From the NCBI RefSeq assembly GCF_013426915.1, contig NZ_AP023181.1:62001-126000 (forward strand): DNA of 64,000 nt, given 5' to 3'. Within the stretch, counting starts at the first letter, position 1; each line of letters opens with the position of its first letter. The stretch is from Paraburkholderia sp. PGU19 (GTDB lineage: Bacteria > Pseudomonadota > Gammaproteobacteria > Burkholderiales > Burkholderiaceae). This document shows positions 1-9,502 of this stretch, piece after piece. A program made the translations under genes and the position numbers. The notes below the pieces were generated by a model. That model had not been told where the DNA came from. It saw only the letters and a program-made list of their open reading frames with translations, and made no database searches.

Positions 1-1524
1 TTCGTCGGCGACTTCGCGGCGACGGGCTGGGTGGCTTACCCGCCGCTGTCCGAGCTTGGCTACAGTCCAACCACGGGCGTCGACTATTACATATGGTCGC
101 TACAGGTGTCCGGTTTAGGGACGACGCTGAGCGGCATCAACTTCATCGTGACGATTCTACGCATGCGCGCGCCGGGTCTGAACCTGATGAAGATGCCCGT
201 GTTCTGCTGGACGGCGCTGATCACGAACATCCTGATCGTCGCGGTGTTCCCCGTGCTGACGGGCACGCTCGCGCTGCTGACGATGGACCGCTATCTCGAC
301 ATGCACTTCTTCACGAACGAGCTGGGCGGCAACGCGATGATGTACATCAACCTGATCTGGGTGTGGGGCCACCCCGAGGTGTACATCCTGATTCTGCCCG
401 CGTTCGGTGCGTTCTCGGAAATCATCGCCACGTTCTCCGGCAAGCCGCTGTTCGGCTACAAGTCGATGGTGTATGCAACGGCGTCGATCGGCGTGCTGTC
501 GTTCTTCGTGTGGCTGCATCACTTCTTCACGATGGGTTCGGGCGCGAACGTGAATGCGTTCTTCGGCATCATGACGTCGATCATTTCGGTGCCGACGGGC
601 GTGAAGCTGTTCAACTGGCTCTTCACGATGTATCGCGGCCGGATTCGCTTCCATACGTCCACGCTCTGGACGATCGGCTTCATGGTGACGTTCGCCGTGG
701 GCGGCATGACGGGCGTGCTGCTCGCCGTGCCGGGCGCGGACTTCGTGCTGCACAACAGCCTGTTTCTCGTCGCGCACTTTCACAACGTGATCATCGGCGG
801 CGTGGTGTTCGGCTGTCTCGCGGGCATCAGCTACTGGTTCCCGAAAGTGTTCGGCTTCACGCTCGACGAGTTCTGGGGCAAGGTCGCGTTCTGGTGCTGG
901 CTGGTCGGTTATTGGCTCGCGTTCACGCCGCTGTATATCCTCGGCTTCCAGGGCATGACGCGCCGCATGAATCATTACTCGGTGGCCGAGTGGCATCCGT
1001 GGCTGATCGTTGCGCTCGTAGGTGCCGTGGTCGTCGGCATGGGCATTCTCGCGCTGCTGATCCAGTTCGCGGTGAGCATCCGCAAGCGCGAGCAGTATCG
1101 CGATCTGACGGGCGATCCTTGGGATGCGCGCAGCCTCGAATGGTCGACGGCATCGCCGGCGCCGTTCTATAACTTCGCGCATGTTCCCGTCATCACGTCG
1201 CTCGAACAGCATTGGGACAACAAGCAGTCGGGCAGCGCTTACGCCAGGCCCATGAAAAAGTACGAGGACATTCATATGCCGCGCAACACGGCGGCGGGCT
1301 TCATCATCTCGGCGTTCAGCCTGCTGTTCGGCTTCGCGATGGTGTGGCACATGTGGGTGTTCGCGATCGTCGCGCTGATCGGCATGATCGGCACGTTCAT
1401 CGCGCGCTCTTACGATCAGGATGTCGACTACTACGTGCCTGCTGCCGAAGTGGAGCGGATCGAGAACGCGCGCTACAGGAAGATCGAAGACGAGCGTGAC
1501 GAAGAATTTGCGGAGATGGCCTGA
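1..1524 (+). CDS. cyoB: Cytochrome bo3 ubiquinol oxidase subunit I (5' truncated)
   Basis: C-terminal part of the haem-copper subunit of the bo3 quinol oxidase, which oxidises ubiquinol and reduces O2 at the inner membrane. The frame is already open at base 1, so the start lies outside the window; about 507 residues of a usual 660 or so are present. The family's metal-ligand segments are visible: [12 protein letters not shown] (Cu_B histidine), [10 protein letters not shown] (paired Cu_B histidines) and [11 protein letters not shown] (haem ligands). Many hydrophobic helices follow one another. It is followed after 2 bp by cyoC, so the genes form one operon. Identification is near certain from the motifs and gene order. 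Confidence 0.97.
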   Translation, partial: FVGDFAATGWVAYPPLSELGYSPTTGVDYYIWSLQVSGLGTTLSGINFIVTILRMRAPGLNLMKMPVFCWTALITNILIVAVFPVLTGTLALLTMDRYLDMHFFTNELGGNAMMYINLIWVWGHPEVYILILPAFGAFSEIIATFSGKPLFGYKSMVYATASIGVLSFFVWLHHFFTMGSGANVNAFFGIMTSIISVPTGVKLFNWLFTMYRGRIRFHTSTLWTIGFMVTFAVGGMTGVLLAVPGADFVLHNSLFLVAHFHNVIIGGVVFGCLAGISYWFPKVFGFTLDEFWGKVAFWCWLVGYWLAFTPLYILGFQGMTRRMNHYSVAEWHPWLIVALVGAVVVGMGILALLIQFAVSIRKREQYRDLTGDPWDARSLEWSTASPAPFYNFAHVPVITSLEQHWDNKQSGSAYARPMKKYEDIHMPRNTAAGFIISAFSLLFGFAMVWHMWVFAIVALIGMIGTFIARSYDQDVDYYVPAAEVERIENARYRKIEDERDEEFAEMA

Positions 1525-1526
1525 CC

Positions 1527-2150
1527 ATGACAAGCGTATCGACCTATCGGGGCAGCGAGCATCACGACGCGCACGGCCACGATCATGACCACGACAGCGG
1601 AACCCGCACCACGCTCGGGTTCTGGATTTACCTGATGAGCGACTGCCTGATCTTCGCGACGCTGTTCGCGACCTTCGGCGTGCTCGCCAATGCGACGGCG
1701 GGCGGGCCGACGGGCAAGGAGCTGTTCGAGTTGCCGTATGTGCTGGGCGAAACCTTGCTGCTGCTCGCCAGCAGCTTCACGTTCGGCATGGGCGTGCTGA
1801 GCATGAACGCGAACCACCGCGGCAAGGTGGTCGGCTGGCTGGCCGCGACCTTCGTGCTGGGCGCGGCCTTCATCGGCATGGAAATCTATGAGTTCGCCCA
1901 TCTGATCAGTGACGGCGCTGGCCCGTCGACGAGCGCCTTCCTGTCGGGCTATTTCACGCTCGTCGGCACGCACGGTCTGCACGTGACGACGGGGCTGCTT
2001 TGGATCGTCGTGATGATGCATCAGATCAGCCGCTTCGGTCTGACGCCCGTCACGCGGCGGCGCATTGCGTGCCTGAGCCTCTTCTGGCACTTCCTCGATC
2101 TCGTGTGGATCTGTGTGTTCAGTCTTGTCTATCTGCGTGAATTTCTATGA
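1527..2150 (+). CDS. cyoC: Cytochrome bo3 ubiquinol oxidase subunit III
   Basis: A 207-residue membrane protein of the haem-copper oxidase subunit III family, the usual length for CyoC. The N-terminus is histidine-rich ([12 protein letters not shown]), and about five transmembrane helices follow, beginning at [17 protein letters not shown]. The [14 protein letters not shown] segment is typical of the family. It packs against subunit I and helps assembly or stability; it has no redox centre. The ATG starts 2 bp after the cyoB stop, and its end overlaps cyoD by 4 bp (ATGA), indicating translational coupling. Confidence 0.96.
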   Translation: MTSVSTYRGSEHHDAHGHDHDHDSGTRTTLGFWIYLMSDCLIFATLFATFGVLANATAGGPTGKELFELPYVLGETLLLLASSFTFGMGVLSMNANHRGKVVGWLAATFVLGAAFIGMEIYEFAHLISDGAGPSTSAFLSGYFTLVGTHGLHVTTGLLWIVVMMHQISRFGLTPVTRRRIACLSLFWHFLDLVWICVFSLVYLREFL

Positions 2151-2530
2151 GCAAAACATCTGGATCGAATGTGACGCATGATCACGTTCATGATGCGTCG
2201 CATGGCAGCGTGAAGAGCTATGTGGTGGGCATGCTGCTGTCGCTGGTGCTGACGTTTGCGTCGTTTGGCGTGGTGATGACGCATGTCGTGCCGCGCTCGA
2301 TGGGGCTGACGGCGGTGGTCGTGCTGTGTGTCGTGCAACTCGTGGTGCAGTTGCGGTATTTCCTGCACCTGGGTTCATCCGCGGATCAACGCTCGAACAC
2401 GGGGATTTTCGTGTGTACGGGGTTGCTGATCGCAATCATCGTCGCGGGTTCGCTGTGGGTCATTCACAACGCGAACGTCAACATGATGCCGACGCAGATT
2501 TCGATCGAGCGCGCATTGGCGCGCGATTGA
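2147..2530 (+). CDS. cyoD: Cytochrome bo3 ubiquinol oxidase subunit IV
   Basis: A 127-residue small subunit of the bo3 oxidase with a short His-containing N-terminus ([10 protein letters not shown]) and three predicted transmembrane helices. CyoD is known as an assembly factor for Cu_B and subunit I. The start overlaps the cyoC stop in ATGA. It is the last gene of the visible operon: a hairpin terminator follows 10 bp after the stop, and there is no cyoE (haem O synthase) directly downstream. Confidence 0.94.
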   Translation: MSKTSGSNVTHDHVHDASHGSVKSYVVGMLLSLVLTFASFGVVMTHVVPRSMGLTAVVVLCVVQLVVQLRYFLHLGSSADQRSNTGIFVCTGLLIAIIVAGSLWVIHNANVNMMPTQISIERALARD

Positions 2531-2540
2531 CAAGTGCTTT

Positions 2541-2561
2541 GCGCCCGGTGTAACCGGGCGC
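2541..2561 (+). terminator. Rho-independent terminator after cyoD
   Basis: A perfect 9-bp GC-rich stem (GCGCCCGGT / ACCGGGCGC) with a 3-nt loop lies just after the cyoD stop and is followed by TTTCTC. The position and shape fit an intrinsic terminator of the cyo operon. It may also stop the convergent leftward transcript ending at 2619. Confidence 0.8.
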
Positions 2562-2618
2562 TTTCTCTGCCGTTCGCTTCACGCGTTCCCGGGTGAAGCG
2601 AACATCGGGCGACTCAAC

Positions 2619-4136
2619 TCATCGCGTCAGCCATTCCGGCTCGCACGCACCCAGCGGCAACAGCGGATATTTGTAGCGCCCGGGTGTGCGCGACATATAC
2701 ACCTGCTCCGCGACGCCCTTGTAAAACCCCATGGGTGTCTCTGCCAGCAGTGGATCGGGATCGACGTAGGCGTGTTCGTCATTCGATCCCGCCATCGTAC
2801 GCGCGTATTTCTGGTCGAAGATGCCCATCGACATGAGCCACGCGACGGCGCGCGAAAGCGACACCGATACCGTGTAGCTGCCGCCTTCCGTGGCGCGGCG
2901 TTTCAACGCCTGGAGCACGCCAGCCGTGCCGAGCCACGCAACCACGTAGTCGCTGATGATGGAAATTTGCGGTGTGGTGTGCGGCGTGAGCGTCGGCGTG
3001 TCCGTGCCGCCGAGGCTTTCCAGCCAGTACGGCCCGGCATAGGCACCCGTCGATACATCGAAACCCGTGCGCTCGGACCACGCGCCCTCGCGCCCGGCGA
3101 AGTACACGGTCGCGCTGATCAGCCCGGGATGCTTTTTGCACAACTCGTCCGGCGCGAGCCCGTAACGGTCGAGAAATCCCGAACGGCGATTCGAGAAGAA
3201 GATGTCGGCACCTTCCAGCAACTGGTCGAAGCGCTGGCGCGCCGTTGCATCGTCGAGATCGAGCCGCGATGAGCGCAAGCCGACGTTCGACGTGTAGTGG
3301 AACAGGCTGTGTTCATAGTCCGACTTGCGCCAGATGTTCAGCACATCCGCGCCGTGCAGCGCCAGCGCGCGGCCGAGACCCGCACCCGCGATCACATGGC
3401 CGAGGCCCAGCGCACGAATGCCGCCGAGCACATCGCCGCCTTGCTGGAACGGAATGGGATCGCTATCGGCGACTTTCTCGATGGAGATCAGCGGCTGGCT
3501 TTTGAGTACATTCTGGAATACGTCGAGTTCAAGGAACTCCTGCGGCGAACGCACCATATAGAGCGGAATCCCCGCCTTGCCGCCGGCTTCTTCCAGTTCC
3601 GCTGCATTCCACTGCGCGACCGCCTTCGCAACGGACTCGTGTCCCGGCGGGCACTGCAACAGTTGCAGCGCGGTATTGCGCATCTGCGGGTAGTTGCAGA
3701 TGAAGAACACCCAACGCCCATCCTTGCACTGATGGAAGTTGGCGGTGACGCCCGTGTTCTCGTCGGAGCCCATATTGCCGGGCAGACCGTTCACGAGTTC
3801 GAGCGTACCCTCGTGAAACGTGGCGAAGCGGCGCAGCGCCTTGCGTACGTCGACGTGAATGTTCTGGCTTTGCCCGGTTTTCATGCGCCAGATCGACGCG
3901 ATCTGCGCGGCCTTGACGGCGAGCCCGATGGCGGAAAAAGTGCCGAAGCGCAGCACGCTCGGCACGATGGGGTCCTTGCCGTAAAAGCTGAGTTTGCCGC
4001 CGAACTCGCTCAGTGACGCGCCGATCGAATTCAGAACCGTTTCGGTTTCACCGTGGATGTCGAACTCGTCGCTGACGGTACGGCTCGCCAGATGCTGGCG
4101 AATTTTTGCTTCAAGCTGATATTTGTCGACTTGCAT
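2619..4136 (-). CDS. Class III (CaiB/BaiF) CoA-transferase family protein
   Basis: A 505-residue protein of the formyl-CoA/carnitine CoA-transferase family, which moves CoA between organic acids. The central part has the family pattern LGHVIAGAGLGRALALHGADVLNIWRK, followed by LDLDDATAR and an IFFSNRR segment. The N-terminal 200 residues look like a second, rearranged lobe, so the protein is longer than the usual 400 residues. I placed the start at the ATG at 4136 (MQVDKYQ...), because the longer frame would run into the upstream gene. It is last in a leftward operon behind the YWTD protein and the dehydrogenase, which points to breakdown of a carnitine-like or hydroxy acid. The substrate cannot be read from the sequence. 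Confidence 0.8.
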   Translation of the reverse strand: MQVDKYQLEAKIRQHLASRTVSDEFDIHGETETVLNSIGASLSEFGGKLSFYGKDPIVPSVLRFGTFSAIGLAVKAAQIASIWRMKTGQSQNIHVDVRKALRRFATFHEGTLELVNGLPGNMGSDENTGVTANFHQCKDGRWVFFICNYPQMRNTALQLLQCPPGHESVAKAVAQWNAAELEEAGGKAGIPLYMVRSPQEFLELDVFQNVLKSQPLISIEKVADSDPIPFQQGGDVLGGIRALGLGHVIAGAGLGRALALHGADVLNIWRKSDYEHSLFHYTSNVGLRSSRLDLDDATARQRFDQLLEGADIFFSNRRSGFLDRYGLAPDELCKKHPGLISATVYFAGREGAWSERTGFDVSTGAYAGPYWLESLGGTDTPTLTPHTTPQISIISDYVVAWLGTAGVLQALKRRATEGGSYTVSVSLSRAVAWLMSMGIFDQKYARTMAGSNDEHAYVDPDPLLAETPMGFYKGVAEQVYMSRTPGRYKYPLLPLGACEPEWLTR

Positions 4137-4176
4137 ACAGATTGAATTGGGGTTGAAGGTTGCGTCAGCGGGTTGG

Positions 4177-5073
4177 CTAATAAAGCGCGATGCCCGTGAT
4201 CCGCCCATGCGTGAGCAGCGTCTGTTTCTCGCCAGTGAGCAAGTTCACCTTGACGATGTTGCCATCCAGGTCGGCCACGAAAGCGCGGTTGCGCGGCGCG
4301 TCGAGCGCGAGGCCGATCGCTTCGGCAAAGCCGGTACAGATCACCTTGTAGTCTGTGAGGCCGGCCGTTGTGAGCTTTGCGCTATTCAACGAATTGCCGT
4401 CGGGTGCCGCGCCGCGATCGGTCCAGTAGAGCGTGTCGGTGGTGGCATCGATTTCGAGGTCGATCGGCTCGGGCAGGCCGTCTAGCAGCAGCTCGATGTC
4501 GGTGCGCGTGGCAGCCGTCTCGCCCGTGGCCATCTGCAGGGGTGCACGGAAGATGCGTCCCTCGCCGCCCTTCGCGGGGCCTTTCTGCGTCCACAGGAAG
4601 GCGTCGCGCTTGTGGTCGACGGCGATGCCGACGCACTGGTTCAGCACCTCTTCCTTGCCACCGGCTTGCACCGAACGGTCGACGAGTTGCGTCAGCGCGC
4701 CGCCGTCCGTGCCGCTGCGCCAGATTGCGGCGCCTTCGCGGTCGCACCAGTACAACCGTGCAGCCGCGCGGTCGAGATACAGTTGTTTGGGCGTTCTGAT
4801 TGCACCCTTGCCGACCAGCAGGTGCCGCTCGCTGCCGTCCAGCCGTGCGGCTTCGACCGTGCCGTCGTCCTTGTGGAAATCGGCGCCCATGTTGGTCCAG
4901 TACACGAGGCCTTGCGCCGTGTCGATCTGGATACCGTCGGGCGTGCCGCCCAGATCGGAGAGCAACACGCGGGCGTGATTGCCATCGCAGTCGAGCGCGA
5001 TGATAGAAGGCGGGCTGATGCACAACGCAAGCAGCGTTTGCATGGTGGATGACTCTGCGTTCATGAGTTGCAT
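4177..5073 (-). CDS. YWTD-repeat (LDL-receptor class B-like) beta-propeller protein
   Basis: A 298-residue protein with recurring YWT/YWC motifs at regular spacing (GLVYWTNMG, RLYWCDREG, TLYWTDRGA), the mark of a six-bladed YWTD/SMP-30-like beta-propeller. No convincing signal peptide is present, so it is probably cytoplasmic. Three in-frame ATGs (5073, 5064, 5043) are possible starts; I took the first, 9 bp after the dehydrogenase stop, without a strong ribosome-binding site to decide. It sits between an acyl-CoA-type dehydrogenase and a CoA-transferase, so a lactonase-like or accessory role in that pathway is possible. The function is otherwise unknown. Confidence 0.7.
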   Translation of the reverse strand: MQLMNAESSTMQTLLALCISPPSIIALDCDGNHARVLLSDLGGTPDGIQIDTAQGLVYWTNMGADFHKDDGTVEAARLDGSERHLLVGKGAIRTPKQLYLDRAAARLYWCDREGAAIWRSGTDGGALTQLVDRSVQAGGKEEVLNQCVGIAVDHKRDAFLWTQKGPAKGGEGRIFRAPLQMATGETAATRTDIELLLDGLPEPIDLEIDATTDTLYWTDRGAAPDGNSLNSAKLTTAGLTDYKVICTGFAEAIGLALDAPRNRAFVADLDGNIVKVNLLTGEKQTLLTHGRITGIALY

Positions 5074-5082
5074 GCCCTGACG

Positions 5083-6045
5083 TTATTGCGCCGTTTTGCG
5101 ACCGCTGTTGATGATGGCGATTTCTCTTTCGTCGCGTGCTTCGGCCAGTTGTGCAATCGACCGGTCGCCGTAGCCGCTTTCGATTTGCTCGACGAGCAGC
5201 TTCTTCGTGGCCTCGTCGAAATGCACGGTCGATTCAAGCTGTTCGCGCCAGCGCGTTTCCATGCCGGGCGCGAGATGGTCGACGAAATGCGGAAAGCCGC
5301 CATCGCCCCCGCCGAGATGGAACGACAGGAACGGTCCGTTGGTCGCCCAGCGAATGCCAAGTGAGTTGGTGACGACGCTGTCGAGGTCGGCGACCGTGAT
5401 CACGCCCTGGCTCACCAGATAGACGCACTCGCGGAAAATCGCCGATTGCAGGCGATTCGCGACGAATCCGTCGATTTCCTTGCGAATCTCCAGCGGACAC
5501 TTGCCGAGCGCGCGATAGAAGTCAAGCGAAGCATCGATCAGTGCGCGGCTCGTCTGCGGATTAGGCACCACTTCGACGAGCGGCAGCAGATGAGGCGGAT
5601 TGAACGGATGCCCGATGACGAGACGGCCGGGCGTTTGCATCTGCGTGGCCTGAATCGAAGCGGGGATGCCGGAGCTGGACGAGAAGAACAGGCAGTGCTC
5701 GGGCGCGGACTGTTCGATGGTTGCCCAGAGAGCGGTCTTGAAGTCGGCGCGCTCGGGGCCGTTTTCCTGAACGAAATCCGCATCGGCAACGGCTTTGGCG
5801 AGATCAGGTTCGAACGACAGACGCTCAAGCGCGGCATTGACGCCGTGGCCGAGCGCCTGTAGCGCCAGCATGGCCCGCATCACGTAGACGCGCACTTTTG
5901 ATTCGATGCCGGGCTGCGGGTCGTTGATGACCACGCGCATGCCGTTGGCGAGAAAGAGCGCGGCCCACGATGCGCCGATCACGCCGCCGCCAATGACTAC
6001 GATCTTCTTTTGATCGAGAGGATATTTGACTTTTGAGGTGTTCAT
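5083..6045 (-). CDS. 3-hydroxyacyl-CoA dehydrogenase family (L-carnitine dehydrogenase-like)
   Basis: A 320-residue NAD-dependent dehydrogenase. The N-terminal Rossmann fold shows GGGVIGASWAALFLANG near residue 18. The family segment FSSSSGIPAS, the catalytic-His region GHPFNPPHLLPLVEVV near residue 140 and the C-terminal helical 3HCDH domain (EIDGFVANRLQ) follow. The length and the HPFNPPHLLPL motif resemble carnitine 3-dehydrogenase and lambda-crystallin-type hydroxyacyl-CoA dehydrogenases. It is the first gene of a leftward operon with the YWTD protein and the CoA-transferase. The AT-rich stretch upstream (6050-6160) probably carries its promoter. Confidence 0.85.
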   Translation of the reverse strand: MNTSKVKYPLDQKKIVVIGGGVIGASWAALFLANGMRVVINDPQPGIESKVRVYVMRAMLALQALGHGVNAALERLSFEPDLAKAVADADFVQENGPERADFKTALWATIEQSAPEHCLFFSSSSGIPASIQATQMQTPGRLVIGHPFNPPHLLPLVEVVPNPQTSRALIDASLDFYRALGKCPLEIRKEIDGFVANRLQSAIFRECVYLVSQGVITVADLDSVVTNSLGIRWATNGPFLSFHLGGGDGGFPHFVDHLAPGMETRWREQLESTVHFDEATKKLLVEQIESGYGDRSIAQLAEARDEREIAIINSGRKTAQ

Positions 6046-6560
6046 GACTGGTTTTCTTGTTATGTAATGAAAAGATTGATATCGAAAACGAAGAAATTGA
6101 TTTTGAAAAAATGAAAAATCAGCGCTTATAATTTATATTTCGTATAACTAATAGCCTGATATTCCATTGAATTTCAGATTAACACCCGAATGGAAAAATC
6201 ATTTCGGTTCGAAACAATTTTCTCCAAAAATACGCAGGAGGCATGGATCATCCGCGACTGAACGGGGCAGTCGCTTACGGGCAACCTGGGGAATGTGCGC
6301 CAGGCTCCTGGAATTGAGGTCGTGTTCGACTATCCAGGAAGCGGCGTGGAATGTCGGGTGGAGATGTCAGCGTGATAGCGCGGCGTGCCAGCAGCCGGGC
6401 AAGCGTGGCGGCCGCCTTGACGGCGCGGCGCTAATTCCCGAATGGGCGCCGGTGCGGCCGGGCGGCGCCCAGCCGGAGGAGAAAATGCAGCGATCCGGCG
6501 CCGTCACGCGCCGACAGAATGCCAGGGCCAGCCCATCAAACCCGCGCTGTTCTCTGGATT
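6046..6560. other. Intergenic region, AT-rich near the dehydrogenase
   Basis: 515 bp between the dehydrogenase start and the end of the DUF934 gene. Bases 6060-6180 are strikingly AT-rich for this genome and contain TATAATTT-like stretches on both strands, plausible as the promoter of the leftward operon. Bases 6240-6560 return to high GC. A rightward open frame there (6167-6580) is not protein-like, and I see no gene, RNA or repeat that I can support. Confidence 0.5.
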
Positions 6561-6956
6561 TCACCTATCTCGCTGTCTGAACGGCGCATCGCGCGCCACA
6601 TCACCCTGATAGAACGCGGCGAAGCGATCGAGTTGCCGCTGTGCATCGGCGGGATCGACACCTTCGGCCAGCACCGCGCTCGAAAACCCCGTGCGTTCCA
6701 TCTGAATCAACTGATCCGCGAGCACGTCGCCCGTTGCGCGCAGATCGCCATTGAAGCCGAGCCGCCGACGAATCAGATACGCCTGGCTGAACGCCCGGCC
6801 ATCGGTGAAGCTCGGAAAATGAAGCTCGATACGTTGAGCTTGCGCGATAGCCTCGCTGTGAGCGAACGGATCGGCGTCGTTATCGAGCGTAACGACATGC
6901 GCGACTGCATCGGCGAGATGGTCGGGCGCAGCAAGAATGCGGATACGTGATCTCAT
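6561..6956 (-). CDS. DUF934 family protein, partner of sulfite reductase
   Basis: A 131-residue protein of the DUF934 family, typically encoded directly after the sulfite/nitrite reductase haemoprotein in Burkholderiales. Segments such as FPSFTDGRAFSQAYLIRRR and GFNGDLRATGDVLADQ fit the family. The ATG overlaps the reductase stop by 4 bp (ATGA), so translation is coupled. In related genomes this pair usually continues into cysH, cysD and cysN; here the operon simply ends. Its biochemical role is unknown, though an accessory role in assimilatory sulfite reduction is likely. Confidence 0.85.
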   Translation of the reverse strand: MRSRIRILAAPDHLADAVAHVVTLDNDADPFAHSEAIAQAQRIELHFPSFTDGRAFSQAYLIRRRLGFNGDLRATGDVLADQLIQMERTGFSSAVLAEGVDPADAQRQLDRFAAFYQGDVARDAPFRQRDR

Positions 6957-8743
6957 GCGGAAACCTCCATCGGTGCGCGGACGGCATTGGCCGCCGCCTT
7001 GAACGGATCGAGCCCGATACGCCGCACCGTTTCGATAAAGTTCTCGCGACGCGGCCCCGTGTCCGTTCTCTGTTCGACATACGCTCGCAGGACGGCCTCG
7101 ATCACATCGGGCACTTCGTGCGCGGAGAACGACGGCCCGATCACCTTGCCCGCTTGCGCAGCGCCACTTGCATGCGATCCATCGGAGCCGCCAAGCGTGA
7201 CCTGATACCACTCGGCGCCATCCTTGTCGACACCGAGAATGCCGATATGTCCGCTATGGTGATGCCCGCACGAATTGATGCACCCGCTGATATGCAGATC
7301 GACTTCGCCGATATCTTCCAGTTCGTCCATGTCCTGATAGCGCTCGGTGATCGCCTCGGCGACAGGCAGCGAGCGCGCATTCGCCAGCGCGCAGAAATCG
7401 CCGCCGGGACACGCGATCATATCCGTCAGCAGATGCACGTTGGCGCTCGCGAGTCCCACGCTGCGTGCGGCTTCCCACAACGCGAGCAGATCGTTCTCAT
7501 GCACCCACGGCAGCACGATATTCTGCGTATGCGTGACGCGCGCTTCGCCCGCCGAGAAGCGGTCGACGAGATCGGCGACCTGATCGAGCTGATCGGCGGA
7601 TGCGTCGCCGGGCGCCTGCAACAGACGCTTGAACGACAACGTGACGATGCGCAACGACGGATTCCGGTGCGGCGCGACATTGCGCTCCAGCCAGCGCGCG
7701 AATTGCGGAATATTGACGGACGCATCGTGAATCGCCTTGCGTGCAGCAGCGTCCGTTGGTTTATCGACAGAGCCGTTTGAAGGCTGCACGAAATACGCGC
7801 TGACGCGCTCCAGTTCTGCGCGTGGAATCGTATGCGGCCCGTCGTCATGCTCGACGATCTGGCGAAACTCTTCTTCCACCTCGTCGATGTACTTCTGGCC
7901 TTCCGCCTTCACGAGAATCTTGATGCGCGCCTTGTACTTGTTGTCGCGCCGCCCATACTGGTTGTACACGCGGACCACGGCCTCGATGTAGTTCATGATG
8001 TGCTGCCACGGCAAGAACTCGCGCAGCACCGTGCCGATGACAGGCGTGCGTCCCATGCCGCCGCCGACCGTCACCCGAAAGCCGAGTTCGCCGTTCTCGC
8101 CGTAACGCAGCCGCAGGCCGACGTCGTGCCAGTCGGTTGCCGCGCGGTCGTCGTGGGCACCTGTGATCGCGATCTTGAACTTGCGTGGCAGAAACGCGAA
8201 CTCGGGATGCAACGTGGTCCACTGGCGCATGATTTCAGCGAACGGGCGCGGGTCCGCGATCTCGTCGGGCGCTACGCCCGCGCGCTCGTCGCAGGAAATA
8301 TTGCGGATGCAGTTGCCGCTCGTCTGGATGCCGTGCATGTTGACGGTCGCCAGCAGGTCCATCACGTCGGCGGCCTTCGAGAGCGGAATCCAGTTGAATT
8401 GCACGTTGGTGCGCGTCGTGAAGTGCGCGTGATGCGTCGGCAGGCGAACCGTGCCGAGCTTGCGCTGGGCATCGAGTGCCTGCCGATAGACATCCGCTTC
8501 CGGCTCATCGTATTCGCGCGCCACGCGCGCGAGCACGCGAAGCTGCGCGCTCGACAACTCCCCATACGGCACCGCGACGCGCAGCATCGGCGCATGCCGT
8601 TGCACATACCAGCCGTTTTGCAGGCGCAGGGGACGAAAGGCGTCTTCGCTCAATCTGCCGTCCTGCCAGCGTTCGATCTGGTCGCGGAACTGCGCGGCGC
8701 GATTGAGCAGAAAGGCTTTGTCAAACTCGTTGTACTGATACAT
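6953..8743 (-). CDS. cysI: Sulfite reductase haemoprotein (CysI-type nitrite/sulfite reductase)
   Basis: A 596-residue sirohaem/[4Fe-4S] reductase that reduces sulfite to sulfide for cysteine synthesis. Cluster and sirohaem ligands are visible as a C-X5-C pair in ACPGGDFCALAN and a C-X3-C pair in GCINSCGHH. The N-terminal ferredoxin-like half contains LRLQNGWYVQRHAPMLRVAVPYG, and the duplicated second half starts near residue 330. The start at 8743 (MYQYNEFDKAF) was chosen over an upstream in-frame ATG because the extra 36 residues look non-coding. It is a two-gene unit with the downstream DUF934 gene. Assimilatory nitrite reductase is the alternative reading, made less likely by the DUF934 partner. 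Confidence 0.88.
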   Translation of the reverse strand: MYQYNEFDKAFLLNRAAQFRDQIERWQDGRLSEDAFRPLRLQNGWYVQRHAPMLRVAVPYGELSSAQLRVLARVAREYDEPEADVYRQALDAQRKLGTVRLPTHHAHFTTRTNVQFNWIPLSKAADVMDLLATVNMHGIQTSGNCIRNISCDERAGVAPDEIADPRPFAEIMRQWTTLHPEFAFLPRKFKIAITGAHDDRAATDWHDVGLRLRYGENGELGFRVTVGGGMGRTPVIGTVLREFLPWQHIMNYIEAVVRVYNQYGRRDNKYKARIKILVKAEGQKYIDEVEEEFRQIVEHDDGPHTIPRAELERVSAYFVQPSNGSVDKPTDAAARKAIHDASVNIPQFARWLERNVAPHRNPSLRIVTLSFKRLLQAPGDASADQLDQVADLVDRFSAGEARVTHTQNIVLPWVHENDLLALWEAARSVGLASANVHLLTDMIACPGGDFCALANARSLPVAEAITERYQDMDELEDIGEVDLHISGCINSCGHHHSGHIGILGVDKDGAEWYQVTLGGSDGSHASGAAQAGKVIGPSFSAHEVPDVIEAVLRAYVEQRTDTGPRRENFIETVRRIGLDPFKAAANAVRAPMEVSA

Positions 8744-8976
8744 GGCTAACCTGGAGGGCGGCGAAAGCATGCATGTCCCGCTTTCGCCTTGGGACGCGGA
8801 ACGATGGCCGATAGCATCGGCATGTTCGCTTGAATCTACTGGCGCACGCATCCGCAGACAAGACGCAGATGACGCGAAAATGACCGCAGCAGATGAGAAA
8901 ACCGGGCCGCGCGCGCCAGGACGCAGGCAGTCCGGTTAGAGAGAAGAGGGGAGTTGAGGCTGCTTTGGGTGCGAGC

Positions 8977-9438
8977 TTATTCAGGCAGCGCCGTGGTCTG
9001 CGGAATCATCGCAGCCTGGCCATGCAGTTTGCCGTGCTCGTCGATGAGTTGCCACACGGTCGCGCGTTCGATCCAGAAACGGTGGCCCGTCTTCGCGATG
9101 CGTATGCCGCGATAGCCGGTGACGAAGCCGTCGCGTGTCACTTGGTCGAGAAACGCCTGACGTTCGCTGCGTTCCGGCGCTTCTGCGGAAAGGCGTGAGG
9201 GGAGCGCGGTGATTTCGTCCCAGTCGTAGCCAAACAGCGTTTGTACGCGACGGTTTCCGTAGACGAACACGGGGTCCTCCGCCGTGTTGTGCGCGAGCAG
9301 CCCGAAGGGCGCATCGTGATACAGCCACGCGACGGCATCTTCCGCGCGCTCATGCTTCGGTACGAGTTCTGTGCCCAGCAGACGTGCATAGCTCCCTGTG
9401 AGCAGGTTGAAGAAATTCAGGTCGGTGCGTAAATCCAT
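8977..9438 (-). CDS. MEKHLA/PAS-like domain protein
   Basis: A 153-residue protein with the features of the MEKHLA (PAS-like) family: LYHDAPFGLLAHNTAEDPVFVYGNRRVQTLFGYDWDEITALPSRLSAE, here given in outline, matches the PAS core in which a cofactor or ligand could bind. It has no output domain, so it may act as a small sensor or binding protein. The ATG at 9438 starts cleanly and the longer frame upstream is non-coding. It lies just downstream of the T3SS gene hpaB in the same direction with a 64-bp gap. Read-through from the T3SS operon is possible but not shown. Confidence 0.7.
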   Translation of the reverse strand: MDLRTDLNFFNLLTGSYARLLGTELVPKHERAEDAVAWLYHDAPFGLLAHNTAEDPVFVYGNRRVQTLFGYDWDEITALPSRLSAEAPERSERQAFLDQVTRDGFVTGYRGIRIAKTGHRFWIERATVWQLIDEHGKLHGQAAMIPQTTALPE

Positions 9439-9502
9439 GGGTTTTCCATCTTCAGGCCGTGTCGAAAGACATTCTAGCGTGGCCTCGAATCTCGTGAAGA
9501 AG

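Noticed and set aside
157..1533. A 458-codon leftward frame opposite cyoB
   Set aside because: Antisense shadow of a highly conserved oxidase gene with a biased R/H/E composition.
2619..4208. Longer CoA-transferase frame starting at 4208
   Set aside because: The extra 24 residues overlap the upstream YWTD gene and do not resemble the family; the ATG at 4136 is better.
6167..6580. Rightward frame in the gap before the DUF934 gene
   Set aside because: No ribosome-binding site of note, no protein-like pattern, and it overlaps the end of a convergent, well supported gene.
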